This document shows, piece by piece, positions 35,801 through 50,800 of a DNA stretch of 64,000 nucleotides; position 1 is the first letter of the stretch, and every line of letters starts with the position of its first letter. Both the position numbers and the translations under genes were made by a program. The notes below the pieces were generated by a model. That model searched no databases, was not told where the DNA came from, and saw nothing but the letters and a program-made list of their open reading frames with translations. The DNA comes from Dermatemys mawii. Taxonomy: Eukaryota > Chordata > Testudines > Dermatemydidae. The stretch is taken from assembly GCA_007922305.1 (NCBI GenBank), contig ML677386.1:7635982-7699981 (forward strand), in the 5' to 3' direction.

Positions 35801-38800
35801 CATTTGGTATGTATATGCCATCGATAAGTATCAATGGCATAAGCATGTCGTTCTCTTACCTCATTAATGAACACAGAGTAGCGTGATAAAATTTGCAGTG
35901 TAAATTTCCATAGGCGGTGTGCTAATAGTGGTAAAAACATCTGATCTGACCAACTCTTCAGAAGACTCACCCATACCAGGTGAGTGGCCAAAAGGCAATA
36001 TGAGCTTCCAGCTAAAAAAAAATAATTAGGGGATAATGGTTATATTACTAATCATGATTTAAGATTGTTTTAGAAAATCTGACTTTTCAAAGCTTATGGA
36101 AGTGTACTTTTACTGTTATTTTTTTTAAAATCAAAATACTTTGAACTTTAAAAATCACTTCCAAGAATTTACCAAAATTGTTTAAAGCCAAATTTTTAAT
36201 ATCGGACCTACTTTCCCCTGGATGAAGTGTCTGTTAACATTGCATAAATGTGCAACACTAAAGTGACATAAGAATCTTGCCCTTAATTCAATTATATTGT
36301 CTCTATATTTACTGACAGGATAACTAAAACTGGTTCTGAAAATGTTATCTTATCAGGTTTCACAAGGTACATTAAAAAAGTTACTAAGTTGACTGAGTGC
36401 ATGAAAGTTACCAATCAGAGCAGCGACTGTTCGAGGTCCGACAACACAGTGCACTAAACAGCAGCTGTTATCACCGTTTGGTAATGAAGGAGCATGAAGT
36501 TCAATAAGTAACAGCTATAATTACTTTTTAAGAAGTTTTGACAATAGAGTTATACAGCTTGTAAATGAATAATACTTAGCTTTCAATCTATAAATACTTT
36601 TCATTTAGTTTCTAAGATTAATGCATAAATCCTACAAAACACAATGTGCCCCATATCTCCAACTCTGCTGCCCTGTTTTCTCAATCTTTAGCCCCATTCT
36701 TACAAAGTTTGTTTTATACAGATTAGAGCAGCGGTGTCCAATGTTAGCCACTATCCATGTGTGGCGAATAGGCTATTGAATTGTGGCTAATGCATGAGCA
36801 ATGTGCTGGTGTATTGAAGACAGCAGTATTGGAAAACAGATTGTGTGCTTTCATATGCTGCTTGTTAACATGGCTAGTATATGGAGTGAGAAAAACAACA
36901 CCACAGACGACAGTGAATGTGTGTGTGTGCGTGTGCTGCGTGTCATTTGTAGTCTGTTTTTTTAATCCTTATTTATAATGTAGCGAATAAGAAAAATTCA
37001 AAACAACAAGTGTGGCTAGCATCGAATTTCTATTGGACACCGCTGGATTAGAGACACTAATTCCATTAAAAAAAACCCAACACTTTCACTACGTTTAATG
37101 TTTCTTCTAGAGGCACTGTATGTTCTCTCCTGGCTCTTACCACAGCACCAGTTCTTTTCCTCCATTCCTATTAAATATGTTCTTCCATCTAATTCACTCA
37201 TTAAATTACAAATTCACTGCTCCAGCCTCCTAATTGACTAGATAGATATGAATTCATTGCTACTGCCCAATTTCTGGCCAGTATAGGAGACAAATGACTC
37301 CTTAAGTTGATGTCAATATTCCTGAGAGTAATAAGTGCATTTGCTGTTTAGAAATGGTCATTTCTTCCTCTCCTATTCAGAACACTACAGTTATGAAAGC
37401 AAGATGTTCATTATAATAGCATAGCATAATTGTTACTTGCATCTTCTAGGAGACCTACCGTAATTTAGATCCCTCATCTCCTTTGTATAAACTAGGTACC
37501 ACTGTTTGTATTAATGAGCTGGTCTAGCAGCCCACTTGACTTACCAGTAAAAAGACTGACATGATTTTAAGATCTAAAACTCTGTGTGGCTGATTACTCT
37601 AACAGACAATCACCATCACTACCTGGAAACAGTTTTATTTACACGATAAAAACTACAAGTTTAGTAAAGGAAGTTTACCTGGTGCCTCTTCTAGGCTATC
37701 TGAAAGTGCAGCTTCTAAGGCTCCTGCTACCTCTCTAAATCTGACAGAAAGAAACAAATATCGTTCAATATTACAAGTCACAAATTATTTAAACTGGTGT
37801 CTAAACACGCCTTATGCTATCAGCTATATAAAGAAAGATGGTCTAGTTTTTGTTTGGGGAGATTTTTTTTTGGTTTTGATCCCTAACTGGAAAGCATTTG
37901 AGAGAGAAATAATGGAATTTTCCAAGCAGAAATGAAGTGGGACAAGTTGAAAAGAGATTAAACATCCTGTAAAAAGCAGCAAGTTTGAGGATGTTTCAGT
38001 GTCTATAGTTTTCATAAGAAACACTAACTTGTTTATTTTATTGCTTTCACACTGAAAAAGTCAACACATTATCTCACTTCTTACATTTACTTTAGTTAAC
38101 CTTCAGGCAGGTCACATGACCACGGTGCCCGTAGCTTTCTGCGTATTTGCTAATGAACAGTGAGTGGCAGAAGGTTCTGCAAACAGTTCTGTACCTGATA
38201 AAAATCAATAGTTCCTCCCTTGATTTGGATGCCTTGACCTCATTTAAAAAAACAAACAAACAAAAACAAACCAAAAAAACCCCACCACACTTTGGGGGTT
38301 ATAAAAGCAAAAGCCAGTACTGAAAACTTTCAATTCTCATGTATTGAAATATACGTTACCTAAACAGAGTACACAGCCTAAAGATTAGGATCTGTCTAGT
38401 GTATTGTACAGATACCTGCACTGCAATTTTTAGGAAAGTGTTTAATAAGGTTAATACCAAAATATTTTTAAACTGTCCTGAAGCAAAGCTGCTATTTTAG
38501 TTTTGCTCACAAGAGGACTTTTTTTGTCATTGGCTTCCCCTCTTTTTGCTACTATTGCATCACAGCCATTTCCAAAGAAGTTTCACGAAATCCTATAATA
38601 GCCCACTATAGGGTTTCTTTTACCTTCTTCTCTAAAGCATCTTTTATTGTCTACTGCCAGAGACAGAATAGTGGACTAGAGAGACTAGTGTGATCTGGTA
38701 CGGCAATTCCCATTTTCCCATCAAAACAGGTATATAAACAAATGATCTCCGAGCATAAAATAAAATGCTATTCCAAACACTGATCTATCACTATTAATTA

Positions 38801-41800
38801 GCAATTGTGAAGAATACTTTCAGACTTTAAGAACAAGAAATATGACAACAAACTACCCAAATCTAATATCATGAAGTCCTGTGGCCTGTATTATACCGGA
38901 CATCAGACTATACGATCAAAATGGTCACTTCTAGACTTATGATCTATGAATAACTGCCAAACTTGCAATGATGCAGAAGGATTGTAATACATTTATGCAT
39001 CTCATCTCACCCCACCAACTCCTCCTCCATGTTGTTCTTTTCATAATGCTAGATGTGCAGGGGGAAAAAATTCAACAGGAACCTTGACTTTACTTAAATT
39101 AGAAAAAATATGAGATTCCATTATGATGATTTCAACAAAATTCCCATTTAATATGAATGTGAGAATATATTTAAAAGCTTTATCTAAGTCAAAAGTCATT
39201 TTTAAAGCATAAATTTCCCTGATGTAGTTAAATTATCTGATCTTATGTATAATCAGTTAGTATTATCTTCATAGCTTGTGTGATAAAAAGGTTCAAAATT
39301 ATTTCTGAATCCTATCACAAAGTTTCAATATGTAGAGGTGGTATGGAAACTACTTTATCATCTTTTTAAAATTTGGGCTTTAAGCCAAAGGAGCAATCCT
39401 GAACAAAAGCACAGAGATCTAAGAAAAATGCTGAAAGCATAGTACTGTAATGTTTTAAACATTTTTTTTTTAAACCAAAAGAGAAGTCCATCTGAGTTCA
39501 ATTGTCTCACAGTCAAAGCATTTTCAAAAAGAAACAATAGTCTGATGTTGCTTTTCAGTTCTATAGAAGTAGCATTGCAAAACTCATTTTTGTTGTTCAG
39601 CAAACAATGACCAGAACTGCTTGTCTGATTGTTGCACAGGGCTTTCAGTAGTAAAACATGGGGTTAAATCTAGAAGAAGCTGACTGTAGGTAAGTAGGAA
39701 AATGAACAAAGGCATTCAAGATTCATGGGTCCTACACATGCCTATCACAACCTGTGTTGTACCTCATCCAGTGCACTAAATACCCCGACAACAACTATGT
39801 GGATGAAATGAGACAATCACCACACTCGCAAATGAACTCGCACAGAAAAATTGTATACCTGAAAAGCATCCCTCTGTAGTTCAAAAACTTGTCTCTCTCA
39901 CCACCAGAAGTTGGCCCAATAAAAGATATTACCTCACCCACCTTATCTCTCAGAAAAAAAAAGGTACAAGACAAAAACACCAATAACTCTGCATCTGACC
40001 TCTCAGTCCTCATCCTCAAAGGAAACCTGCACAATACCTTCAAAAGATGAGCCTGGCATCTTAAATTGATAACTTTGCTAGATACTAAATATCACAGACT
40101 GAACAGACTAACTGAATTTATGGCTTATTACAACCACCTGTAACCCACTTAACTCCCTGCACATCTTTTTTCCTTCCCCCTTTCCACCCTTTGACTGGAG
40201 TGGTGATAATGGGACACTTCACCTTGAATGGTCCCTCAAAATCTACGTTAGCTACTTACGTTAAACCATCACATCCACCTTATACTTAGCAGAGACACTG
40301 AAAACCTTTCCCAGACCTGAACAAGAGCTCTGTGAACGCTAAAAAGCTTGCCTCTTTCACCAACAAAAGTTCACTAATAAAAGATATTACCTGACCCACC
40401 TTGAGTGTCTAATATTCTGGGACCAAAATAGCTACCACAACACTGCATACAACAAAGGCTTTGGACAGGCACCCATAACTGGATATTTAGGAGATTATGC
40501 AAGGGACATTCACACCTCTTACCATCTGAGCAAAATGGCCTAGGTGGGGGGAGGAAGGGGAAGCAGGAATCCCAGGTTGTAAATATAGGAGACAATCTGA
40601 GACAAAGAGCTTCTGGTGGGATGAAACTGATACTCTCAAGGAGGGGACACTGTTTGTTGGGAAACAGTAAAAAAACATGCCCGGGTTCTCTGCCAAGGAA
40701 TGACAAACCTCTAGGTAAGACAGATGTGTGAAGACCTTTATTTTACAAATCCCTTATCTCTAGTGCTATACTCCATTTTTACTGTTAAGATTACACAACC
40801 ATTTATTTTTAAAGGCTTTTTTCATCCACTGTGTCTACCTCTGATCATAAGCTCCAGAAGGGAAAACTGCACATACTGAGTCCAACTGGATCTGCTGAAT
40901 AATCATGGCTGGTACACAGGCTACTTTACCCAGGACCTGGTCTAAGAGTGGAGAACTGCAAGATACCACCCCAGAAAAGTTAAAGTCATGAGACCTAACA
41001 CCTATGGAGGTACAACACTCAATGAAATGAGAGAAGAGGTTAGAGCTACAGTTAACCCATAACCATGGCAGATTAATTTATGTGATATTCAACCCTTTAT
41101 TTTAGAGCTTTTAAAAAACAGAACTCTACCACGATAGCAAGTTTATTAAGCATTCCACCAGCCTTGTAAAAATTCTATTAAATCTACATTCTTTCTAATT
41201 CCATGAAGAAGATAAGCACAGACTGAGTTACAGAAGATACACAAGGTTTGAAAACTAGTCTAGACCAGTCTTATCAGCAGAGAGACTCTATACCAATTTC
41301 AGTATAACGGTAGCTGGTTTTCTGGCTTGTATAACTCAGTAAAAGCAGTATAAAATAATTACATGCCCTGGTAATCAATTGCAGTATCCATGCATTTTCT
41401 TCAGATTTATTTACATTTTGGTTTTTACATTTTAAGAAAGCTGCTTTTATGTGACAAGTACAGCTCCCAAGGGTGGAGCAGCTTTGGCTGTGAGCTACAT
41501 TCTTTTGCCAGGGCTAAACTTCCCTTTTGCTTCCTCCCTTACAAGTAAAAAAATCAAATACTGACCTTATTTGGAAATAAACAGGCAAATTCCACTTATT
41601 GTTGAAGCTGTGGTAGGCAGGATGCAATCTTAATCTTTTCACGCTGGCCTGCGATCCACACTGTCGTTCAAATCTCTGTATAAAATCCATGCTTATAGTG
41701 TATTTCTGTATAAAGAAAAACCACATTCTGACTACTATAATTCAGAGTTTCCTATTAAATAATCGAGACCATATGCTGATTCTGTTGTTCAGTCTATAAG

Positions 41801-44800
41801 ATTATAGCTGTACTCATTTCTCAAAGTCAGCGGACACTTCCCCCACTTGTAATCACCACAGGTATATCTACACTGCAAACACACCACTCATGGCAGTGCT
41901 CTCAGAGCCTGAGCTCAAATGTCAGTTGTAAAATAGCCATGTAGATGTTACCACTTAGGCTGGAGCTTGGGCTCTGAAACCCAGGGAGGAGGTGGGCTTC
42001 AGAGCATAAGCAGGAACATCTACATAGCTATTCTTAGTGCCATAGATGAGCCCCATGAGTTTGAGTCTATAAATCCGGGCTCAGAGACACACTGTCACAG
42101 GATTTATTTTGTGGTGTAAACATACCACATAAGGCCAGAGCCTGTGTTGCAATGGAACTGAAGCAATCATCCAGTTTATTCCATGGTGAAGGGAAATGAG
42201 ATTGATCCCTTCACCATGAATTATGCCACAAGTGTTCAAGTTCCACAGCAACACCTCCCTCTATTTTGATTGCATGGTGTAACTGAAGGTCAAATTCTTT
42301 TAATTTGGATAATAGATCAATAGTTTAATTGAAAAGGGCAAGTTTTTAAAGTTATTCTTTTTACATGGAGATAAGCTTTCAGTAAAGATATACAGATTCC
42401 AATTTAACCTGAACAGTATGAAGGACAAAAGCACTATGCAACGGATACACTCTCATACACAGGGCATTCAAAGGAAGATTGAAGAGCAGCTGATGCTTTA
42501 TGGAAAATTGAAAAACACTCTCTTTAGAAACAAATACACATACACATTTGCTGTATTTCCTTATCCGAGACAGTTGCATGAAAATAGGATCTCTCTGTCT
42601 TTAACCTCCTTATGATGCTTGTCACTTATTTAAGCCCCGAACCCACAAACACATGTGCTTAACTTTTGGCATGTGAGTAATTACATTGTGTGTTTACAGG
42701 AAGGACACCTTAAATTCTAAGAGAAAGCGATCTCTTTTTATTACAGATAATTTTGCATGAAAACAGGGGGAACCATTTGACAGATACACCTACCTATGCA
42801 AAGAGTTCAACATTTTCCTAAACAGTCCATTTGCACTGATGTACCTCCTCCCTCTCCTGTCTTGTTGATCATTTGTCATTCTCGTTAAGACTCGAGAAAT
42901 TGATCGCTAGCGGCGCCCCCGTCGACTCCGTAACTCCAGCTTGCCACGAGGCACAAGCTGGAGTCGACAGGGGAGCACGCCGCCGACCACCGCCACCATG
43001 AGGACGGCAGGTAAGTCGGCTGAAGGTACACCGACTTCAGCTACGTGATTCCCGTAGCTGAAGTTGCGTATCTTCAGTTAATCCCCCCCCCCGGCCCCAA
43101 CCCCAGTGAAGAGTCACCTAATAGTCACCTCACCATCTTAAAAGGAGTAATGTAAGAATCCTTATCAAAAGAGCTAGTTACAAAGAGGATATAATCGATT
43201 AAGAGAGAGTCACAAGTAAGAATAATAAACCCAAAAGAAAGCTATTTTGACATTCTGGTTTAGATAAGGGCATAGGCATCTCACCATCTGAACGCATGAC
43301 AAAGCAGAAGGCTTACCATTTCCTAATTTGTCATCTGTTCAGATGACAAGCTGCATTCTCTATGCCCTACTCTACATCAGATGGAGCTTCCAGCTGGCAA
43401 GTATCAGTAAAATGTCATCTCTCACAGACATACAGTAACATTATTCACAATTATGGAAAAACTGTAGTGACATATTTCCATACACTTCATAGTCCATTTC
43501 TGAACACACGTAGTAAATATTTATGACATTATAAAGTAGTTTTTTCAAAATAAAGTTTCTCCAAAGTCTTATTTATATCCACATTCCCTCAAAATACTTC
43601 AATTATTCAAGCTCCCCTCTGAAACATCTTCAGTCACAGCATTGTTAGTGATGAAAAAGAATAAAGGTTGAAAGAGAAAGATGGGATACCAAAGGATGTT
43701 TTTTTAAAAAAAAACACCTTTCCACAGTAAAGGGCAAGTGACATTCAAATGCCAAGTTGCTTCCCAGATGTTTGTTTAACTAACACAACAGCTGTCTCTT
43801 TCTAGCAGTGTGTGGCACGGCAGGGGTAAACCCCTTTAGAGCCCTGCCAAATGCTGACTATGGCCTGTTTTCTGGCCAGGAGCAGACAGAGATGCAGAGA
43901 GCCCAGCCGCAAGCCCTAACGAGGGCTAGCTCAGAGAAACACACTGAGCTAAGTGCTAGCAGCTGGGCTGAGGCACCAGGAGGGTTATAAAAGTCCTGGG
44001 TAAATTCCAGTAAAGAGGCAAGGCAGGTGGGCTATGTTGCAGCCTCCTTGACAAGTAAGGAAGCCTCAAGGGACAGGAGATCCTGGAGAGGGTCTGGGGA
44101 GTCACTATCTTTGGGGGATTTGGGGAACTGCACAAGCACTAAGAATAAAGGCACCTGGGTGAAACAGCATAACAATGTGGAGAACTTTTGATTTCACCAG
44201 TCTAAACACAGAGTGCAGGCACCAGAGGGTGCAGACCTGCATGGACTCTGTGACACAGTACCAGCCTTAAACATTCAGTTCTCCCTTTCCCTTCTTCATT
44301 TACCTTGTGTTTTTCTATAAACTAGAGATATCTGCTGTCTTGCAAAGGTTAAGACCAAATTCACATGACCATATAAGTCCCATTAACTTCAGCATGAGTT
44401 CTGCCCATGCATCTGAAGGCAGAATTTGCTCCTAAGAAAGTTTAAATAGAATTTAAACTATTACAGGATCTCTAATATACATCTTCTTTGGAGGCATGCA
44501 GCAACATGAATTTTCACAAGAGAATCTGAAAAAACAAGTTAGAGAACACGACACACACAAGTTCTTCCCCACATCAAAATTATAGCAAACGTAAAAACAC
44601 GTAAAATTACCTCATGGAATACATCTGGGTTTCCAGGGTTAAAAAGTGATGGTAATTTTTCTTCTAAACCACGTGCTATTTCTGGCCACACTGAATTAAC
44701 TAAAAAGTCATATCCAGGAACAGTATTTCCTTTTTCACTGCAAGAAATTTTTTTTAAAAAAGTAAGATTTACTCATGGAAGTTCAAATTTGGCAATAATG

Positions 44801-47800
44801 TTAACCAAAACTCAGGCACTGTATTATGTAGTTTTTCTTAATTAGAAAAAATAATTGCATAGGCATGTTTTACTCAGCTAAACTAGTTCTGTGTTTCTCA
44901 CAGTTTTCAAATCTATTATGTCTATGTTGGAGCATCAGATCTTAGACAACCAGATTTGTTCCAATTTAACATTTTCTAGAAAAACAATAGTTTTATGTAA
45001 AACAAATTTATCAGTAAAAAATTTCCTACTCTAACATGTATGTTTTACAGTTTCTACAGTTCTCTCATCAATCGGATGCCAAATGGAAATAGGATGCTGG
45101 AGAAAGGGAATTCCTCTCTTTGCCTCCTCTGAGTCTCATTTCTACATGCAGCAAGTGGTGCAATGCTTGCAAGTGGAAGATTACAAGTTTATCTTGAATT
45201 TCCCAATTCAGAAGCTGACAGAGCAGAAAAAGAAAGCAGCATTTATAATTCTAGTAGGGTACATAAGAGTAAATACTAAAAATATTAAAAGGAGGATAAA
45301 AAATGTTGCAGGATTAACAGACTTGAAATGCTAATAAAATATAAAGACGTGTAAAAAGCACAGCAATAGATGGATAAATAAAAAAGTAATTCTAGTCTCT
45401 AGAGACTAAATTCTGAGCACTACTAATTGTAGCAGTCTACATTAACCAGCCTCTGAATAGATAAATAAATGGACACAGTTTAGTAGACTTGAAGTCTGTA
45501 GACTTCAAAAAAGGCAGTTTAACTGCAACGTGAATTAAGCGTTTTTGAGTAGACAGAAAAAAAAGAGGTATACAGATTAATCAAACCTGCAGTTCCAGTA
45601 CACATAATGAATTAGTCTTTTTTGTCATGCAGACAATCCAGTAACTTTGAAAACTGAATTTTCTAATAACTTCCTTGTGCCCCTCTCCTTGGATGGAGGA
45701 CACAGTCAACTTCCCTCGCATCAAAGAAAAATCTATCGTATTTTATTGTGAATGATGAAAGAAAACCCAACCACTGGTTTACAAATAATGACCATGGCAA
45801 CCACTCTGTCTGGGAGTGGTATCAGAGGGGGATAGGAATTACATCCTCAACAGGCCCAGTCTTCATTCTGGAATGAACCAATGCTCCAAGAGCTGACTGG
45901 GCACTAGATCCAGGACTTTTGGTCATATTTCCACCTGTTTGTAGCTTGATGTGAAAGGCAGTGATGTGCAGCTACTTGCACCTCTGGGCAATGTCCTAGA
46001 CTTCCAACACAGCAGCATAGGGAAAGGATTCATCAGATCAGTCACTTAGGAGATTGTTTCTTTGCCAGAGATATCATGTCTATGAGGAGAGGCTGTGGAA
46101 ACTGGGGTTATTTAGTCTGCAGAAGAGAAGAATGAGGGGGGATTTGATAGCTGCTTTCAACTACCTGAAAGGGGGTTCCAAAGAGGATGGATCTAGACTG
46201 TTCTCAGTGGTACCAGAGGATAGAACAAGGAGTAATGGTCTCAAGTTGCAGTGGTGGGGGGGCGGTTGGATATCAGGAAAAACTTTCACTCGGAGGGTGG
46301 TGAAGCACTGGAATGGGTTACCTAGGGAGGTGGTGGAATCTCCTTCCTTAGGGAGGTGGTGGAATCTCCTTCCTTAGAAGTTTTTAAGGTCAAGCTTGCC
46401 AAAGCACTGGCTGGGATGATTTAGTTGGGGATTGGTCCTGCTTTGAGCAGGGGGCTGGACTAGATGACCTCCTGAGGTCCCTTCCAACCCTGATATTCTA
46501 TGATTCTATAATCAGTCACATGGACAAAAGTGTCATTGAAGGAAATGAAGATATGACAGACACCTACAGCAACCTGAGGTTCCAAGCTGATTACTTGCTC
46601 TTCCTTCTCCTTAAATGTATAAAGTGCCATTTCCAGGCACTCTACGGACTGGGGGAAGCCACCCTAGAGTCAGGGTGCTTCAGGCAGGGCCGGATCCAGG
46701 CACCAGCGCTCCGAGCACATGCCCGGGATGGCAAGCCACGGGGGGCGGCCTGACTTTCGCCATCAGGGCAACAGTCAGGCTGCCTTCAGCGGAAGTTCCG
46801 CAGCTTCCGTGGTTTCGGTGGCTTTTCGGTGGCGGGGACGACGAGGCCGCGGGACCCGTGGACCTCGAATCTGCAGCAGCCGCGGACCTCCCGCAAGCAT
46901 GCCATGGAACTTCCACGTTTGGGGCGGCAAAAACATTAGAGCCCCAGGCCCAGATCCATTGCCTGTATAGTGAGGGCAGAGAGCAACCAAAACCTCTCAC
47001 TGGCTTCCCTGAACAACGTCACTTCCCAACACAACTGGGTTTCTTGATGACTCTAGTCCCTGGATTCCCAGAGGCCAAGTGCCCAGCTTTGAGGGTTTTC
47101 CCTCTACCCTTCAAGGTTGCTGGGCCCAGTAGATAACAGAAGGGAGGTCCCAGACAGACTGGCTGCAGAAGGCCAGGGCTGCTGCAGGGTCAGGCCAAGC
47201 TGATGGGCTATTGTAATGGTACTCAGTTTCATTACTGTAGTATATAGTTTCTCCCCCTTCTGAGGCCCAGTACTATAGTAGCAGGAAACCTAGTTTACAA
47301 CTTTTTTTTTAAATGGGCAGCTCTAAGAGAGAAACAGTTTTGATTTTAATCTTAAGAAAGGACAGCCAAATCCTTTGTGTATTGTAGTTAAATATCATAC
47401 AGGTATTGAATAATTGACAACTGCTACAATTATAGCTGACAACTGGTTACCTTGACATAGCTCCCCCCGTTACTTCACGCAAGAGACGGCAATGGTGAGG
47501 AACAAACTCCAGCAGTTTATTGTACATGGCCTGCAGGCCATTGGGATGAGATTGAACATACTGTTCCACAATCACCTGCCAGGAAGAGTTTAATGTGAAA
47601 CATCAGACAGAGAACATGAAGAGAAAAAAAAAAATCAGATGTAAAACATACACACGCTGAATTCAACAAATATTACAACTGCTACAACGTAATGCCCATT
47701 TTGAGTTATATATTTTCTTTTTCTTATGTAGCACTCTGGCTTAACCAGCACTGGAATCATTCAAATGTGAATAGCATCATGGGATTTAGGTGCTTCAAAA

Positions 47801-50800
47801 ACAAAACTTTAATAAGTGGACTAGAACAGCAATGTAGCAATACACAGCAAGCTCATTTCAGGAGTCCTAGTCTATCAACTTACTCACATTTACTGTAGTA
47901 ATCTGTCCCCCATAAGATGCATAGGAATGGACAATGTTAAATTAAAAATGATGTTTAAAGACATTTCTTTATGCAAGTTTACCAAAAACATCTGAGATTA
48001 TTAAAATCTAAGAACTTTAAAACTGAATTTAATTTTCTACTTTCTGTAACTTTTTTGCAGTTCCCAACTTTGTTAAACAGTCAGTTTCTAATCAACTGTA
48101 CTTTCAGTTTTGCATACACTGCCACAATAGCTGGATTGCAAACACCACAGTGGAATATTTCTTACAAATTTTTCCTTGGACTTAAAAAAAAATAATAATA
48201 ATAATCATGGAAAATGTTCTACCGGTTTTAATTTTTGTAAGAACAAGCTTTCCAAAACTTACAATTTGGTCTTCGCTGGGCCTGATCAAAAGCCTACTGA
48301 AGTCAACTGGAGTCTTTCCACTGACTTTAATGGACATTGGATTAGTTCCACAGTTCCTTTCAAACAGCTTTTTATTGTCAGTTTTTAAAATCAACCCAAG
48401 CTACAGTGAGCTTTTGTTACAGGGTATTTTGCCCTTTTAAGTGAATTATTAATTATCTGAATTAGCATAGCACATAAAAGCCCTAGTCATGGACCAGAAC
48501 CCCACTGTGCTAGGCACTGTACAACCACAGAACTAAAAGATGGATTGTAAGCTCTTTGGGGCAAGGACTAAGTATACAACAACACAAAACAGATGCAATA
48601 TTGTCTATTTTCATTGTCGTCCCATTGATTCCTAGTATTCCCCATCTATCTGTTAGGATGTTGTATATTTCCCCTTTTAGTCCTTTAGGGTAGTAGGTGA
48701 GAGAAAGAAGGGATATTGGGAACCTAACATAACAATGGACAAAATTTCTTGCCTTTCCTGTGGTCGTTTTGGTTTAACTAAGGATCTGAGAGCATTACTC
48801 CTAACGTACAGGGTGAGGTCTCTATTCTTTTCCTCTTTCAAGACCCAAAGGTTGTTCCTTAATTGTTAGTGGCTCTGCCCTGTGAATATTTGGGTACATT
48901 GGTGAGAGATACTAAATTTTAGTACAGCAATTTTGTAATTCAATAAAATAACAAGGAAAACACCCAAAGCAAGACAGTCGGAATGGTTCATAACAGCTTT
49001 CTCCTATTTATTCCAAAACTGTTACAAGTTTTGTCTTCTTGGAGTGGTGAAAAAAGAACAAGTTCACTGTTGTAGGTAGAGCTGTGGCCATATAGCACAT
49101 CAGAAAAGGAGACTACTCTTCTACAACAAGAATGAAAGAACCATAGCTTGAAAGGGAAACAAAGCCAGCTATTAGCCTCCAGATGCAAAGGCATCTCTCA
49201 TTACGTAATGAAAAAATCTCTCTAATATGATCCGTAGAGTAAGCCACCCTGTAAACAACTGCTATCCAGATCAGCCCCTGGGACTAATGTAAAGAATGAC
49301 AGGTGTGGCAATCATCAGCTAAAAGGAAGTGAAGCAGAACAACCTGAAGTAGTAGTTTAAGGACACTTCTGCCCATCTGCCTGGATCTTCAGGGAGACAG
49401 GCTAGGCTGAGGAAACGCTACTGTACTGCCCCAGGAACAAGAGATCACAATATGGAAATGTGCTCAAATATCTGAGAAATAAAATCCCTTCATTACTGAT
49501 TTTGATAGAGACGCTGTTCTGTACCTTAAATATTTGTCATCTTTGGCAATACACCAATCACAACAGAGCATAAATAGGACTGTTACAAGAACAGCTTGCT
49601 CTTTCCTAGGAGTGGGGACAGAGAAAATGCAATACCGCTCAGCACCTCACTCTGCTCAACAGTGACCCCTTCAACTGAGAAGAGCTTTATTAAGTCTCTC
49701 TCAACTAAGAGAATGGTGGCCATAACAGAGTCTTAAGGGTAAAGTAGTGTGAGAATGAACAATTAAATTGACACACAACCCACAGCCACCAGATAAGGAG
49801 GAAAAATATTATGCATTACGGAGAACAACATGGGAGGGTAGGAGAGATTCCTTACTGCTCACAATAATGCACAGTAGGAGCACATACTATGAATATTTTG
49901 TTCTTTAATAGAAAACTGTACATGTATGTCATCAGGTATTATTGAGATGACTCAGGTATTATATAGGCTTTTCCCTCAAGCAGACACTATATGAATGGAC
50001 CCGATCTGTCATAACCATTAGCAGTGTGGAAAGCTTTAAGATACTCACTTTAGTACTGCAATTTTATAATTCAAGCAAAAAACAAGGAAAACATCCAAAG
50101 CAAGACAGTCAATTAAAAGCCTTACGAATATAATCTAAAATAGGGGTTCACTCAGATCCAAGCAGAGAGTGGGTGTTCTCTGAAACAATATGGGGGTGTT
50201 ACCTCTTCCTAGAAAGAATTCCTAATTGACAGTGAAGAAAAGTGTATAAAACTTGAAGAGCTAAACCCCCTAATTTAACTTTCAATAGAAAAAAACTATT
50301 TTAAATATGAGAACATGTAGAATAGCTCTTCCTAACAACTTTATATATATTACTATGTATTTATGTACATGATTAACTGGCAGTAACAACTGCTTGAGTG
50401 CATCTAAATCAGACTAATCTGTGAAAGATACAGGAAAATTTGATTTTAAAGACGACACACAAACACGCTAGAACAATATGTAGAATCTCAGAATAATAAA
50501 TTAACATAGATAATTATACTTACAATATTTTTTAAAAACCAAGAGAAACATAACTGAAACTTGAGTGATATGCCAGTTTCACTTGATATATCCCCAATGC
50601 AAACTGAGAAGTTACATAAGTCTGAGGATCAGGAACTTTATTAAAACTACTGTAAACTTATTTTCTATATCTATTTGAAAATGAGGAATGACCTAATGCC
50701 AGATATGCTAATGATGGGTTTTTATTACCATGACAGATATTGAAACCGCATGCAGTATCTCTGGGGGAAACACATCATATTAAGTTTAAGTATCACTGTG

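Larger units (their letters stand above)
37741..41565 (-). other. COG2: COG2 intron, 3.8 kb
   Basis: AT-rich. The only identifiable content is a degraded Penelope-like element at 39.76-40.45 kb. The stretch 37750-39750 shows nothing recognisable beyond short A/T runs. Confidence 0.7.

Noticed and set aside
46615..47136. 173-codon + strand open frame and - strand partners
   Set aside because: They fall on a GC-rich interspersed repeat; both strands are open because stop codons are rare there. No recognisable protein.
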